From: Rhodobium orientis
GTDB lineage: Bacteria > Pseudomonadota > Alphaproteobacteria > Rhizobiales > Rhodobiaceae
Assembly (NCBI RefSeq): GCF_003258835.1
Contig: NZ_NPEV01000006.1
Coordinates: forward strand, 51,250 to 115,249
Length of the DNA: 64,000 nt
Reading direction: 5' to 3'
A model generated the notes under the pieces. That model searched no databases and was not told the DNA's origin. It worked only from the letters and a program-made list of their open reading frames with translations. Shown here one piece after another: positions 27,008-36,893 of the stretch. How positions within the stretch are numbered: the first letter of the stretch is position 1; every line of letters starts with the position of its first letter. Both the position numbers and the translations under genes were made by a program.

Positions 27008-28909
27008 ATGCCGTTTCCGGCGTGCCGAACAGTCACGAGGATGCGTCCGATCCCTGCCCTTGACCCCACGACCGCCGAACGGTGTTCCGGCCGGCGGCCG
27101 ATACGGTTTCTCGCCGGCCTTGCCGTTGCCGCCGTGGCGTTGGCGCTCGCCGCGCCGCTCCGCGCTGCGGAACCGACGCACGGCATCGCCATGCATGGGG
27201 CGCCGGCGCTTGCCCCCGACTTCGCCCATCTGCCCTACGCAAATCCGGACGCGCCGAAGGGCGGCACGGTGACCTACGGGCTCGTCGGCACCTTCGACAA
27301 CCTCAACCCGCTGATCGTCAAGGGCACGGGAGCCGTCGGCATCCGCGATCCGCTGTTCGGCAACAACGTCATCGAGAGCCTGCTGGAACGCAATCGCGCC
27401 GAGCCGTTCTCGCTCTACGGCCTTTTGGCCGAGCGGGTCGAGATGCCGGACGACCGCAGCCATGTGACCTTCTACCTCAATCCGAAGGCGCGGTTTTCCG
27501 ACGGCGATCCGGTCGATGTGGACGATGTCCTGTTCTCCTTCGAGACGCTGAAGAAAAAGGGCCGTCCGAACCACCGAACGCCCTATTCCAAGGTGCTGTC
27601 GACGGAACGGGTCGGCGACACCGGCATCCGCTTCAACCTGAAGGGCGACGACCGGGAGCTGCCGCTGATCCTGGGGCTGATGCCGGTCATCCCGAAGCAC
27701 CGTTTCGACAACGGCCGGTTCGACAGGACGACGCTGACTCCGATCGTCGGCAGTGGGCCGTACCTCATCGCCGAGGTCGATGCCGGCACCCGCATGGTGC
27801 TGAAGCGCAATCCGGACTACTGGGGCCGCGACCTCCCCCTCAAGCGCGGCTTCGACAATTTTGACGAGATCCGCTTCGACTACTATCGCGACGAGAACAC
27901 CCGGTTCGAAGCCTTCAAGAAGGGGCTCGTCGACGTCCTCACCGAGCGCGATCCGACCCGCTGGGCGACCGGCTACGACTTTCCGGCCGTCAACGACGGC
28001 AAGGTGGTCAAGGACGGGTTCGAGACCGGCACGCCGAAGGGCATGTACGGTTTCGTCTTCAACACCCGCCGGCCGCCCTTCAACGATCCGAAGCTGCGCG
28101 AGGCGTTCGGCTATTTGTTCGATTTCAAATGGATCAACGAGAACCTCTATTTCGGGCTCTACCGGCGCACGACGAGCTATTTCGAGGGCTCCGAACTCGC
28201 CTCCACCGGGCGTCCGGCATCCGAGGGCGAGCGGGCGCTCCTGGCGCCCTTCCCCGGCGCGGTCCGCGCCGACATCCTTGAGGGCACCTGGGCGCCGCCG
28301 GAACCCGACGGCAGCGGCCGCGATCGCGCCGCCATCCGCAAGGCCCTGGCGCTCTTTGCCGAGGCCGGCTGGAAAATCGACGGGCGGACGCTGACCGGGC
28401 CGAACGGCGAGGCGCTGTCCTTCGAGATCACCACCGCGACGCCCGACCACGAGCGCCTGGCGCTGGCCTATGCGCGGACGCTGAAGCGGATCGGCATCGC
28501 CGTTACCGTGCGCACCGTCGATGCCGCGCAATACCAGCGCCGCTTGCAGGGCTACGACTTCGACGTCATCCTCAACACCTGGGCCTCGTCGCTGTCGCCC
28601 GGCAACGAGCAGGCGTTCAGGTGGAGCAGCCGGGCCGCCGACCTGGAAGGCACGTTCAACTTTGCCGGCGCCCGCGAACCGGCGCTCGACGCGATGATCG
28701 CGGCGATGCTGGCGGCACGCACGCGCCCGGCCTTCGTCGATGCGGTCCGCGCCTTCGACCGGGTGCTGCTTTCCGGCTTCTACGTGGTGCCCCTGTTCCA
28801 TGCGCCCGAGGTCTGGGTGGCGCGCTGGGAGCACGTCGCCCACCCTGACAAACCCGCACTCGACGGTCCACGCTTTGAGACGTGGTGGTCCAGAAAGGCC
28901 GCGAAATGA
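27008..28909 (+). CDS. Extracellular solute-binding protein, family 5 (YejA-like)
   Basis: A 633-residue periplasmic binding protein for peptides or similar solutes. A signal peptide follows a basic n-region (RFLAGLAVAAVALALAAPLRA). The mature start THGIAMHGAPALAPDFAHLP and the ANPDAPKGGTVTYGLVGTFD segment are the family hallmark of the YejA/microcin C group. The usual DWSxxF and PxxxPVLSPGN segments are represented by DVILNTWASSLSPGNEQAF. Start could also be ATG 27041. Unusually, no permease or ATPase genes follow; instead the next gene, overlapping by 4 bp, encodes an AMP-binding-like protein. Confidence 0.88.
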   Translation: MPFPACRTVTRMRPIPALDPTTAERCSGRRPIRFLAGLAVAAVALALAAPLRAAEPTHGIAMHGAPALAPDFAHLPYANPDAPKGGTVTYGLVGTFDNLNPLIVKGTGAVGIRDPLFGNNVIESLLERNRAEPFSLYGLLAERVEMPDDRSHVTFYLNPKARFSDGDPVDVDDVLFSFETLKKKGRPNHRTPYSKVLSTERVGDTGIRFNLKGDDRELPLILGLMPVIPKHRFDNGRFDRTTLTPIVGSGPYLIAEVDAGTRMVLKRNPDYWGRDLPLKRGFDNFDEIRFDYYRDENTRFEAFKKGLVDVLTERDPTRWATGYDFPAVNDGKVVKDGFETGTPKGMYGFVFNTRRPPFNDPKLREAFGYLFDFKWINENLYFGLYRRTTSYFEGSELASTGRPASEGERALLAPFPGAVRADILEGTWAPPEPDGSGRDRAAIRKALALFAEAGWKIDGRTLTGPNGEALSFEITTATPDHERLALAYARTLKRIGIAVTVRTVDAAQYQRRLQGYDFDVILNTWASSLSPGNEQAFRWSSRAADLEGTFNFAGAREPALDAMIAAMLAARTRPAFVDAVRAFDRVLLSGFYVVPLFHAPEVWVARWEHVAHPDKPALDGPRFETWWSRKAAK

Positions 28910-30555
28910 TGCTCATCGACCATGAGGCGACGAAGCCCTACCGTGCCTCCGGCGCCTGGGGGCGCGTGGCGCTGGACATGCTGGTCCACCGGGCCGCGCA
29001 GGGGCATCCGGAGCACGCCGCGATCGCCGATGCGGCGGACCGGCCCGAATGGACCGGCGGCACGCCGCGCAGCCTGACCTTTGCGGAACTCGACCGCGAG
29101 ATCGACGCCACCGCCGCGGCCTACCGCGCCCTCGGCCTTGAGGAAGGCTCGGTCGTCGGCCTCTTTTCCCCCAACACGGTCGATACCGTCGTCGCCCTCC
29201 TCGGTGGTCTTCGCGCCGGGCTCATCGTCGCGCCGATGCCGCTGACCTGGCGCGGCGCCGACATCCAGGCCGGGCTCGACCTCGTCGGCGCCAAGGCGGT
29301 GATCGCCGCCGACCGGCTGGAGGATGCCCCGCTCGCCGAGATCGTCCGCGATACCGCGGTCAACGTCTTCGGCGTGCGCTTCGTGCTCGGCCTCGGCGAC
29401 GACCTGCCGGACGGCGTCGCGCCGTTTGCCGAAGTCCGCGATCCGGACGGAAAGCTCGCCGAGCCGGCCGGCTTCACCGCCGATCACGTCGCCACCATCA
29501 CCTGGACGGAAGGGCGCAAGAACGCGCCACAACCGCTGCCGCGCAGCCACAACCAGTGGATCGCCACCGGCCTCATGCATCTCCTGGAAGGCCGCATCGA
29601 GCCGGCAACGGTCCTTGCCAGCGCTTTTGCGCCGACCGGGATCGTCGGCATCGGTGCCGTGCTGGTGCCGTGGCTCCTGACCGGCGGCACCCTCCACCTT
29701 TCCCACTTCCGCAGCCTCGACGGCCTGGCCGGTGACATCGCCAGGGCCGGCGCGCGGCATGCGATCCTGCCGGAACCGCTGGTCGATGCGGTCGCCGAAC
29801 GGCTGGACGCGGCAGGCGCGGAGCAACCGGCCTATACGGCGGTCTGGCGCAACGGCCACGGCGCCGCCGACGCAAGGATCGGCAGCACGCGTGCCGGCGT
29901 CGACATCTTCACGCTCGACGAATGGGCGCTGGTCGCATCGCTGAGGTCCGGCGACCGGCCCTCCCCGATCCCGATCGGCCCGGTCAATGCGCCGCGCGGC
30001 ACGGAACAGGCGCCGATCCTGGCCGAGACACGGCTCGTCGCCCGGCAACGGCGCAACGGCGAGTCCGAGGGAACCCTCGTTTCCGGCGAAATCGCGGTCG
30101 CCGGCGCGATGGTGCCGGAGATCGGCTGGCCGGGCGGGCGGGCCGAGCCGCCGCTGCGCGACGACGCCGGCTTCGTGCGCACCGGGCTTTTCGCAAGGCC
30201 CGTCTCGGAATTCCCGGTCACTGCGGAAATCACCGGACGCGGTCCGGGAACGGCGAGCCTCGGCGGGTTCTCGGTACCGCTCGACCAGGTGCAACGCCTC
30301 ATCGGCGAGCGGCCAGACGCCACGAAATCCGCCGCTTTCAGCGAGACCGACCGCATCGTCGGCGCGCGGCTTCGCGCCGCAGTCGTCGGCGAGGCCGAAC
30401 CCGGCTTCACGGCCGCCGAGCTGGAGGCCTATCTGGACGGACGCGGCGTCGCGCTGCACAAGCGCCCGCACGGGGCCGATGCGGTCAGGGGCCTTCCCGT
30501 CAGGATCGACGGCGGCATCGATCGCGAGGCCCTTGCGCGGCGTTTCGGCAAGTAG
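28906..30555 (+). CDS. Degenerate AMP-binding (acyl-CoA synthetase-like) protein
   Basis: A 549-residue protein with the overall layout of the ANL adenylate-forming superfamily: an N-terminal LTFAELDREIDATAAAYRAL region, VVGLFSPNTVDTVVALLGGL and a small C-terminal domain. The key motifs are damaged. The P-loop TSGTTGxPKG position reads ITWTEGRKNAPQPLPRSHNQ, and the C-terminal catalytic GK position reads DGGIDREAL with Gly for Lys. It may not adenylate substrates, or it may do so differently. ATG 28906 overlaps the stop of the YejA-like gene (ATGA), so the two are translationally coupled. Confidence 0.75.
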   Translation: MMLIDHEATKPYRASGAWGRVALDMLVHRAAQGHPEHAAIADAADRPEWTGGTPRSLTFAELDREIDATAAAYRALGLEEGSVVGLFSPNTVDTVVALLGGLRAGLIVAPMPLTWRGADIQAGLDLVGAKAVIAADRLEDAPLAEIVRDTAVNVFGVRFVLGLGDDLPDGVAPFAEVRDPDGKLAEPAGFTADHVATITWTEGRKNAPQPLPRSHNQWIATGLMHLLEGRIEPATVLASAFAPTGIVGIGAVLVPWLLTGGTLHLSHFRSLDGLAGDIARAGARHAILPEPLVDAVAERLDAAGAEQPAYTAVWRNGHGAADARIGSTRAGVDIFTLDEWALVASLRSGDRPSPIPIGPVNAPRGTEQAPILAETRLVARQRRNGESEGTLVSGEIAVAGAMVPEIGWPGGRAEPPLRDDAGFVRTGLFARPVSEFPVTAEITGRGPGTASLGGFSVPLDQVQRLIGERPDATKSAAFSETDRIVGARLRAAVVGEAEPGFTAAELEAYLDGRGVALHKRPHGADAVRGLPVRIDGGIDREALARRFGK

Positions 30556-30672
30556 CCCGCCCCCCGAAATCTGCTGGAAACCGGTCTTTTCGGCAGAACC
30601 CTTTACCGAACGTTTACGCTCCCGGGCGGAAAGTTGGTCGATTGATTTGACCTTGGTGTTCTGGGGGAAACC

Positions 30673-32007
30673 ATGTCGCCGTCCACGCGTCTTCTCATGG
30701 TCGGTCAGACCGACGTCGACGACCAGCAGCCGGAGCTGGAAAGCGAGCTCTCCCGGCGCGGCTTCGAAATCCACCACAGCGATGCCAAGGCCGCCTCAAA
30801 CCTCTGGGCCGCGACCCGCTCCGACGTGGTCATACTCGACCTGCTCGCCGCCACCGCGGCAGGCGAACGCGAGGTGTTTTCCTCGCTCGCCGAACGGCTT
30901 TCCCGGTCCGGCCTTTCCGACCACCGGCCGGTGATCGCGCTCGCCGACCCGTCCGCCGCCGACACCTTCAAGGAGACCGTCGCCAATGTGGACGATGTGC
31001 TCTATGCGCCGCTGACCGCGGCCGAACTCGTCTCGCGCATCGACGGGCTCCGGCGCCTCACCACCATGCAGACCGAGCTGGCGCGCCGCACCGCGACGGC
31101 GGCGAGCTTCGGCGTCGACCTGCCGGAGATCCTGCCGCCCGGCGAAATCGCCGACGCCAACGTGCTGGTGGTCGGCGAGGCGACCCATTTCCTGGCGCTT
31201 GAAACCGCGCTCAGCGCCCATGCCGTGCTGGTCGGCGCATTCACCACCGACACCGCCTTCGACTACCTGTCGCGGCGGGAGTTCGATGCGGTCATCGTCG
31301 CGCTCGGGGCCGACGACGCCTTCGATTTCGTCCAGGACGTGCGCCGCAATCCGCTCCACTTCAACCTGCCCCTCGTCGTCATCGGCGAACGCGGCAACGA
31401 GGCGGAGACGACGACCCTGTTCGATGCCGGCGCCTCGGAGGTCGCAGCCATCGCCGGTGCGCCCGGCGAGCTTGCCGCGCGGCTCACCGCCCATATCCGC
31501 GAATTCCGCTTCCGCCAGCGCCTCAATGCCGTCTACCGGCATAGCCGCCGGCACGTCATCTGCGACGGGCTGACCGGGCTCTATACCCGCGGCTTCCTCT
31601 TGACCCACCTCACCCGCATCATCGACGATGCGGAGCGCTGGGAGGAGCCTTTCACCGTCGCCGCCTTCGGCGTTCCGGCGATGGACGCCATCAACATCGA
31701 ATACGGCTATCCGGCCGGCGACCTGGCGCTGCGCCAGCTCGGCAACGTCATCGGCCAGGTGGTGCGCGGCGAGGATCTCGCCGCCCGCTTCGACGGGCCG
31801 CGCTTTGCCGTGGTCTTCACCGACACCAACATGGACGCGGCCGAGACGGCCGCGCGGCGCATCGCCGCCATTGCCGGCAACACCGCCTTTTCGCTCGACG
31901 GCGGCGAGGCCTTCTCTGTCGACCTGTGGACCGGGCTTGCCCAGTTCAAGCCAGGCGACACGCCGCAGTCGCTGATCGACCGGGCGCTCGCCCAGACGGG
32001 GTGTTGA
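30673..32007 (+). CDS. PleD-like protein with receiver-type domains and a degenerate GGDEF domain
   Basis: A 444-residue cytoplasmic protein. Residues 1 to about 125 and about 155-275 each show a response-regulator-like alternation (RLLMVGQTDVDD; ANVLVVGEATHFLALETALS) but without an obvious acidic pocket like a true receiver. Residues about 290-440 follow the GGDEF fold (CDGLTGLYTRGFLLTHL for the DxLTGLxNR start). The signature itself reads RFDGPRFAVVF instead of GGDEF, and no RxxD site is clear, so diguanylate cyclase activity is doubtful. It may be a c-di-GMP/GTP sensor or a scaffold. Confidence 0.78.
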   Translation: MSPSTRLLMVGQTDVDDQQPELESELSRRGFEIHHSDAKAASNLWAATRSDVVILDLLAATAAGEREVFSSLAERLSRSGLSDHRPVIALADPSAADTFKETVANVDDVLYAPLTAAELVSRIDGLRRLTTMQTELARRTATAASFGVDLPEILPPGEIADANVLVVGEATHFLALETALSAHAVLVGAFTTDTAFDYLSRREFDAVIVALGADDAFDFVQDVRRNPLHFNLPLVVIGERGNEAETTTLFDAGASEVAAIAGAPGELAARLTAHIREFRFRQRLNAVYRHSRRHVICDGLTGLYTRGFLLTHLTRIIDDAERWEEPFTVAAFGVPAMDAINIEYGYPAGDLALRQLGNVIGQVVRGEDLAARFDGPRFAVVFTDTNMDAAETAARRIAAIAGNTAFSLDGGEAFSVDLWTGLAQFKPGDTPQSLIDRALAQTGC

Positions 32008-32105
32008 GGACGAAACGCCCTCGCCCTTCCGGTCAAGGCCCTCGCATTTCCTGTGCCGCGCCCTACCCTGAAGGGGCAAGACGCGTTGCCCACCTGCGAG
32101 GGATC

Positions 32106-32801
32106 ATGACCGACGACGAGCTGAAAAAATCCGTCCTGCCGATCGATGTCGTCTCCGACGTCATGTGCCCGTGGTGCTTCATCGGCAAGCGCCGGCTGGC
32201 GAATGCCCTTGAAAAGGCCGCCGACGTGCCGGTGCTCGTCCGCTGGCGCCCGTTCCAGCTCGACGCCACCCTGCCGCCGGAGGGCAAGGACTACCGGCGT
32301 TACCACGAGGACAAGTTCGGTTCGGCCGAAAAGGTCGATGCGTTGCGCGCCCGCGTTACCGAGGCCGGCCGCGCCGAAGGCCTCGACTTCAAGCTCGACG
32401 CGATCCCGCGCGCGCCGAACACGCTCAACGCCCACCGGCTGATCCGCTGGGCCGGCCCGGTCGGTGCCCAGAACAAGCTCGTGGAACTGCTGTTCTCGCT
32501 GTACTTCCTGGAGGGTGCCGACCTTACCGACGATGCGGTGCTGGCCGAGGCGGCGGACGCCTGCGGCATGGCCAAAGACCGGGCGCTGGAACTGCTTGCC
32601 ACCGACCAGGACGTCGAGGCGGTCCAGACCGACATCGCCGTCGCCCAGCGCATGGGCATCAACTCCGTCCCGACCTTCGTAATCGCCGACCGCTACGCCG
32701 TCGTCGGCGCGCAGGAGGCCGATACCCTCGCCCGGGCGATCCGCGAGGCCTGGATCGAGCGGTCCGAGCAAGCGGAATTCACGGTGCCTTCCGGCACCTG
32801 A
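32106..32801 (+). CDS. DsbA family oxidoreductase (FrnE-like)
   Basis: A 231-residue thioredoxin-fold protein without a signal peptide, so probably cytoplasmic. The redox motif is CPWC in VVSDVMCPWCFIGKRRL (residues about 15-31), and the cis-Pro loop is INSVPTFVI near residue 190. The helical insertion of the 2-hydroxychromene-2-carboxylate isomerase/FrnE group lies between. ATG 32106 is preceded by GAGGGATC. It ends 114 bp before the convergent mfd stop; a 7-bp hairpin at 32867-32884 lies in that gap. Confidence 0.88.
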   Translation: MTDDELKKSVLPIDVVSDVMCPWCFIGKRRLANALEKAADVPVLVRWRPFQLDATLPPEGKDYRRYHEDKFGSAEKVDALRARVTEAGRAEGLDFKLDAIPRAPNTLNAHRLIRWAGPVGAQNKLVELLFSLYFLEGADLTDDAVLAEAADACGMAKDRALELLATDQDVEAVQTDIAVAQRMGINSVPTFVIADRYAVVGAQEADTLARAIREAWIERSEQAEFTVPSGT

Positions 32802-32915
32802 TTTTTTGACGTTCAAACGCCGCTAAGGCTTCACGGCGCAACGGCGCCGGCGCGCGCTTGCGCTTACGACGCTTTGCAGCGTCGAATTGATCATCCCGCA
32901 CAGCTTTGGACCTGA

Positions 32916-35900
32916 TTACGCCGCCTTGCGGGCGTCTTCGGCAAGGCGGGCGAGCTTGGTGAGGATGGTCGCCGCGCCCTTCAGGCGGTCGTCGGGTCCC
33001 GGCCAGTCGCGGCTGAAGAAGACCCGCTGGTCGGGCCGGATCTTGGCGAGCGCGCCCTGCTCGGTGATGTAGCGCACGAGGCCCGCCGCATTCTCGAACT
33101 CGCCCTTGCGGAAGGAAACGACGACGCCCTTGGGGCCCGCGTCGATCTTTTCCACATTCGCTTTCCGGCACAAGCCCTTGATGAACATGATCTTTAGCAG
33201 GTGCTCGACCTCGTCCGGCATGGGACCGAAGCGGTCGATCATCTCCGCGCCGAAGCCGTCGATCTCGCTCGCCTCGCCAAGGTCGCCGAGCCGGCGGTAT
33301 AGGTTCAGACGCAATTGCAGGTCGGGCACGTAGGACTCCGGGATCATCACCGGGGTGCCGACGGAGATCTGCGGCGACCAGTGGTCCTCCAGCTCTTCCT
33401 CGCCGCCGGCGCGCTGGCTGGCGACGGCCTCTTCCAGCATCTGCTGGTAAAGCTCGTAGCCGACCTCGCGGATGTGGCCGGACTGCTCCTCGCCGACGAG
33501 GTTGCCGGCGCCGCGGATGTCGAGGTCGTGGCTTGCGAGCTGAAAGCCGGCGCCGAGCGTGTCCAGCGATTCCAGCACCTTCAGCCGGCGCTCGGCAGCC
33601 GGCGTCAGCTTACGGTCGGCCGGCACGGTGAACAGCGAATAGGCGCGGACCTTGGACCGCCCGACCCGGCCGCGGAGCTGGTAGAGCTGGGCAAGGCCGA
33701 ACATGTCGGCGCGGTGAACGATCAGCGTGTTCGCCGTCGGGATGTCGAGGCCGGATTCCACGATGGTGGTGGACAACAACACGTCGTAGCGGCCCTCATA
33801 GAAGGCCGTCATGATGTCTTCCAGCATCCCCGGCGTCATCTGGCCGTGGGCGACGGCAACCTTCACCTCCGGCACGTTCTCATCGAGGAAGGTCTTGATC
33901 TCGGAAAGGTCGGAAATGCGCGGGCAGACATAGAACGACTGGCCGCCGCGGTAGCGCTCGCGCAGCAAGGCCTCGCGCACCACCAGCGGATCGAAGGGCG
34001 AAATGAATGTGCGCACGGCCAGCCGGTCGACCGGCGGTGTCGCGATGATCGACATCTCGCGCACGCCCGACAGCGCCAGTTGCAGGGTGCGCGGGATCGG
34101 CGTCGCCGTCAGCGTCAGCACATGGACGTCGGTCTTCAGCTCCTTCAGCCGCTCCTTGTGCTTGACGCCGAAATGCTGCTCCTCATCGACGATGAGGAGG
34201 CCGAGATTGCGGAATTTGATCGCCTTGCCGAGGAGCGCATGGGTGCCGACGACGATATCGATAGTGCCGTCGGTCAGCCCGGCCTTGACCCGCGACATCT
34301 CCTTGGTGCCGACGAGGCGCGAGGCCTGTGCGACCTCAAGCGGCAGCCCCCGGAACCGTTCCTGGAAGGTCTTGAAGTGCTGGCGCGACAAGAGCGTCGT
34401 CGGCACGATGACGGCGACCTGGCGCCCGGACATGGCGACCGCGAAGGCGGCCCTCAGCGCCACCTCGGTCTTGCCGAAGCCGACATCGCCGCAGACGAGC
34501 CGGTCGGCCGGCCGGCCGGAGCCGAGATCCTCCAGCACCGCTTCGATGGCGCCGAGCTGGTCTTCGGTCTCTTCGTAGGGGAACTTCGCAGCGAACTCGT
34601 CGGAGAGCCCTTCCGGCGCGTTGATGACCTCGGCCGTCTTCATGGCGCGGGCCGCGGCCGTCTTGATGAGGCCGTCGGCGATCTCGCGGATGCGCGCCTT
34701 CATGCGCGCCTTGCGGGCCTGCCAGGCGCCGCCGCCGAGGCGGTCGAGCTGGACTTCGGTCTCCTCCGAGCCGTAGCGCGTCAGGAGCTCGATGTTCTCC
34801 ACCGGAAGGTAGAGCTTGTCGTCGCCGTGGTAGCGGATGTCGAGGCAGTCATGCGGCGCGCCGGCGGCCTCGATGGTCTTCAGGCCGACGAAGCGGCCGA
34901 TACCGTGGTCGACATGGACGATGAGGTCGCCTTCCGCGAGGCTCGTCACGTCGGAGAGAAAATCCTGGGCCCGGCGCGACTTGCGGCGCGAGCGCACCAG
35001 TCGGTCGCCGAGAACGTCCTGCTCGCCGATGACGGAAAAATCGCCGGTCTCAAAGCCGGTCTCGACGCCGAGGACGACGAGGGCCACCACGTCCTTCGGC
35101 AGCGCCTCCACGGCCTGCCAGTCGCCGACGCGCTCCACACGCTCAAGGCCGTGGTCGGCAAGGACGTTTTGCAGGCGGTCGCGCGCGCCCTCCGACCAGG
35201 AGGCGATGACCACCCGCTTCGGCTTCTTCAGGAGCGCACGGACATGGGCGACGAGCGCATCGAAGACGTTGACGTCGCCGCTCGCGCGTTCCGCGGCAAA
35301 GGAGCGACCGACGTGGCCGCCGATATTGACGATCCCCGCCTTTTCCTCCGGCGCGCCGAAGGGCGTCATCTTCGCCGTGTTGCGGTCGGCGAGGAACAAT
35401 TTGTACGCTTCTTCGGTCAGATAGAGGGTGTCGGGGTGGAGCGGCTTGTAGGGCGCCGCGCCGTCGGCGCTTTTTTCCAGCGCCTCGCGGCGGGCCTGAT
35501 AGTGGTCCTCGATCTGCTCGTGACGTTCGTGGACAACGTCGTCGATGAGGGCGTCGAACAGCACCGGCGCGTCGCCGAGATAGGCATCGAGGGTGTCGAG
35601 CCGCTCGTAGAACAGCGGCAGCCAGTGCTCCATGCCCGGATAGCGCCGGCCCTCGCTGACGGCCTGGTAGAGCATGTCGTTCTGGGTGTTGCCGCCGAAC
35701 TCGGACCGGTAGGCCTGGCGGAAGCGGGCGACCGTCTCGTCATTGAGGACGATCTCATTGGTCGGCACCAGGTCGATGCGCCGGTTCTGGCCGGTCGACC
35801 TCTGGGTTTCCGGGTCGAACGGGCGGATCGATTCCAGCGTGTCGCCGAAGAAGTCGAGGCGGAGCGGCGCGTCGGTGCCGGCGGCGTAAAGATCGACGAT

Positions 35901-36422
35901 GCCGCCGCGGACCGCGTATTCGCCGGTCTCGCGCACGGTGGGCGATCTCTGGAAGCCGTTCGATTCCAGCCAGCCGGTGAGGTCCGACATGTCGACCCGG
36001 TTGCCGGGCGCGACCGTCAGGCTCTGGCCGGCGACCCAGTCGCGCGGCGGCAGGCGCTGCAGGAGCGCGTTCGCCGTCGTCAGCAGGATGACTGGCTTTT
36101 CGGTTCGCTCCATGTGGGCGAGCCGGGCGAGCGTTGCCATGCGCCGGGCCGAGACGCCGGCATTGGGCGAGACCCGGTCGTAAGGCAGGCAGTCCCAGGC
36201 CGGCAGGATGAGGGTCTCGACGCCGGGCGCGAAGAAGCCGATGGCATCGGCGATCGCGGCCATGCGGCCGCCGTCGCGGACGACGAAGGCAAGCGCCGGG
36301 CCTTTTCCCTTGCCGAACCCGGCCATGGTCAGCTTCGCGGCGACCATCGCCTCCAGGCCGTCGACGACGCCGGCAAGGGTCGCCGAAGATTGGCGCTCGA
36401 ACAGGGTAGTGAGGTCGGTCAC
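32916..36422 (-). CDS. mfd: Transcription-repair coupling factor
   Basis: Mfd removes RNA polymerase stalled at DNA lesions and recruits UvrA. The 1168-residue protein has the UvrB-like N-terminal region (WDCLPYDRVSPNAGV), the RNA-polymerase-interaction segment, the RecG-like motor with Walker A GDVGFGKTEVALRAAF (about residue 640) and box II DEEQHFGV (about 740), LTATPIPRTLQLALSGVR, and the C-terminal TRCF domain. The long open frame extends to 36587, but GTG at 36422 (MTDLTTLFERQSS in vivo) has a GAGGA site and the right length. It lies 52 bp downstream of sdhE in the same direction, a conserved alphaproteobacterial order. Confidence 0.95.
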   Translation of the reverse strand: MTDLTTLFERQSSATLAGVVDGLEAMVAAKLTMAGFGKGKGPALAFVVRDGGRMAAIADAIGFFAPGVETLILPAWDCLPYDRVSPNAGVSARRMATLARLAHMERTEKPVILLTTANALLQRLPPRDWVAGQSLTVAPGNRVDMSDLTGWLESNGFQRSPTVRETGEYAVRGGIVDLYAAGTDAPLRLDFFGDTLESIRPFDPETQRSTGQNRRIDLVPTNEIVLNDETVARFRQAYRSEFGGNTQNDMLYQAVSEGRRYPGMEHWLPLFYERLDTLDAYLGDAPVLFDALIDDVVHERHEQIEDHYQARREALEKSADGAAPYKPLHPDTLYLTEEAYKLFLADRNTAKMTPFGAPEEKAGIVNIGGHVGRSFAAERASGDVNVFDALVAHVRALLKKPKRVVIASWSEGARDRLQNVLADHGLERVERVGDWQAVEALPKDVVALVVLGVETGFETGDFSVIGEQDVLGDRLVRSRRKSRRAQDFLSDVTSLAEGDLIVHVDHGIGRFVGLKTIEAAGAPHDCLDIRYHGDDKLYLPVENIELLTRYGSEETEVQLDRLGGGAWQARKARMKARIREIADGLIKTAAARAMKTAEVINAPEGLSDEFAAKFPYEETEDQLGAIEAVLEDLGSGRPADRLVCGDVGFGKTEVALRAAFAVAMSGRQVAVIVPTTLLSRQHFKTFQERFRGLPLEVAQASRLVGTKEMSRVKAGLTDGTIDIVVGTHALLGKAIKFRNLGLLIVDEEQHFGVKHKERLKELKTDVHVLTLTATPIPRTLQLALSGVREMSIIATPPVDRLAVRTFISPFDPLVVREALLRERYRGGQSFYVCPRISDLSEIKTFLDENVPEVKVAVAHGQMTPGMLEDIMTAFYEGRYDVLLSTTIVESGLDIPTANTLIVHRADMFGLAQLYQLRGRVGRSKVRAYSLFTVPADRKLTPAAERRLKVLESLDTLGAGFQLASHDLDIRGAGNLVGEEQSGHIREVGYELYQQMLEEAVASQRAGGEEELEDHWSPQISVGTPVMIPESYVPDLQLRLNLYRRLGDLGEASEIDGFGAEMIDRFGPMPDEVEHLLKIMFIKGLCRKANVEKIDAGPKGVVVSFRKGEFENAAGLVRYITEQGALAKIRPDQRVFFSRDWPGPDDRLKGAATILTKLARLAEDARKAA

Positions 36423-36474
36423 CTTGCGGTCCTCGGCATCGGAACGGTCACGGAATCGGGTCGGCGTCGACGGA

Positions 36475-36759
36475 TCAGGATCCGGCGGCGTGGAAGGCGC
36501 AGATGCGCTTGAAGAGCGGCGTGTCGTAGCCCTCCGGCGTTTCCTTGGCCCCCGTGAACCAGGCATAGAGCTCCTGGTCCGGGGCATCCATCAGGTGCTC
36601 CAGCACGTCCAGTTGGTCGGCATCGAGCCCCTCCACCTCGGCCTCGACGAAGGGGCCGAGCAAAAGGTCCATCTCGCGGGTGCCGCGATGCCAGGAGCGG
36701 TAAAGGATGCGCCGCCGGCGCGGATCGAGCCCGTCGCTCGTTCGGGTCATGCCCGTCAT
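36475..36759 (-). CDS. sdhE: Succinate dehydrogenase flavinylation (FAD assembly) factor SdhE
   Basis: A 94-residue protein of the DUF339/YgfY/Sdh5 family that helps attach FAD covalently to the SdhA subunit. The diagnostic RGTREMDLLLGPFVE segment contains the RGxxE motif, preceded by RRRRILYRSWH. ATG 36759 is used; a TTG at 36768 and an ATG at 36750 are alternatives. It precedes mfd and is divergent from recG, matching the usual recG / sdhE-mfd arrangement of alphaproteobacteria. Confidence 0.88.
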   Translation of the reverse strand: MTGMTRTSDGLDPRRRRILYRSWHRGTREMDLLLGPFVEAEVEGLDADQLDVLEHLMDAPDQELYAWFTGAKETPEGYDTPLFKRICAFHAAGS

Positions 36760-36893
36760 ATTTCTCAAAATCCCTTGTGAATGACGTTTCTATATAGTCA
36801 GGATGCGCCGCTGTCAGCAGCATGTCCGCAACATCCCCCGGGGGAATCGCCGATAATCCGGCCCGAAACGCTTTTCGCCAACCGTCAGGTGCC

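Noticed and set aside
33315-36512. A 1065-codon plus-strand frame opposite mfd
   Set aside because: Mfd is unmistakable on the minus strand; the opposite frame is a shadow.
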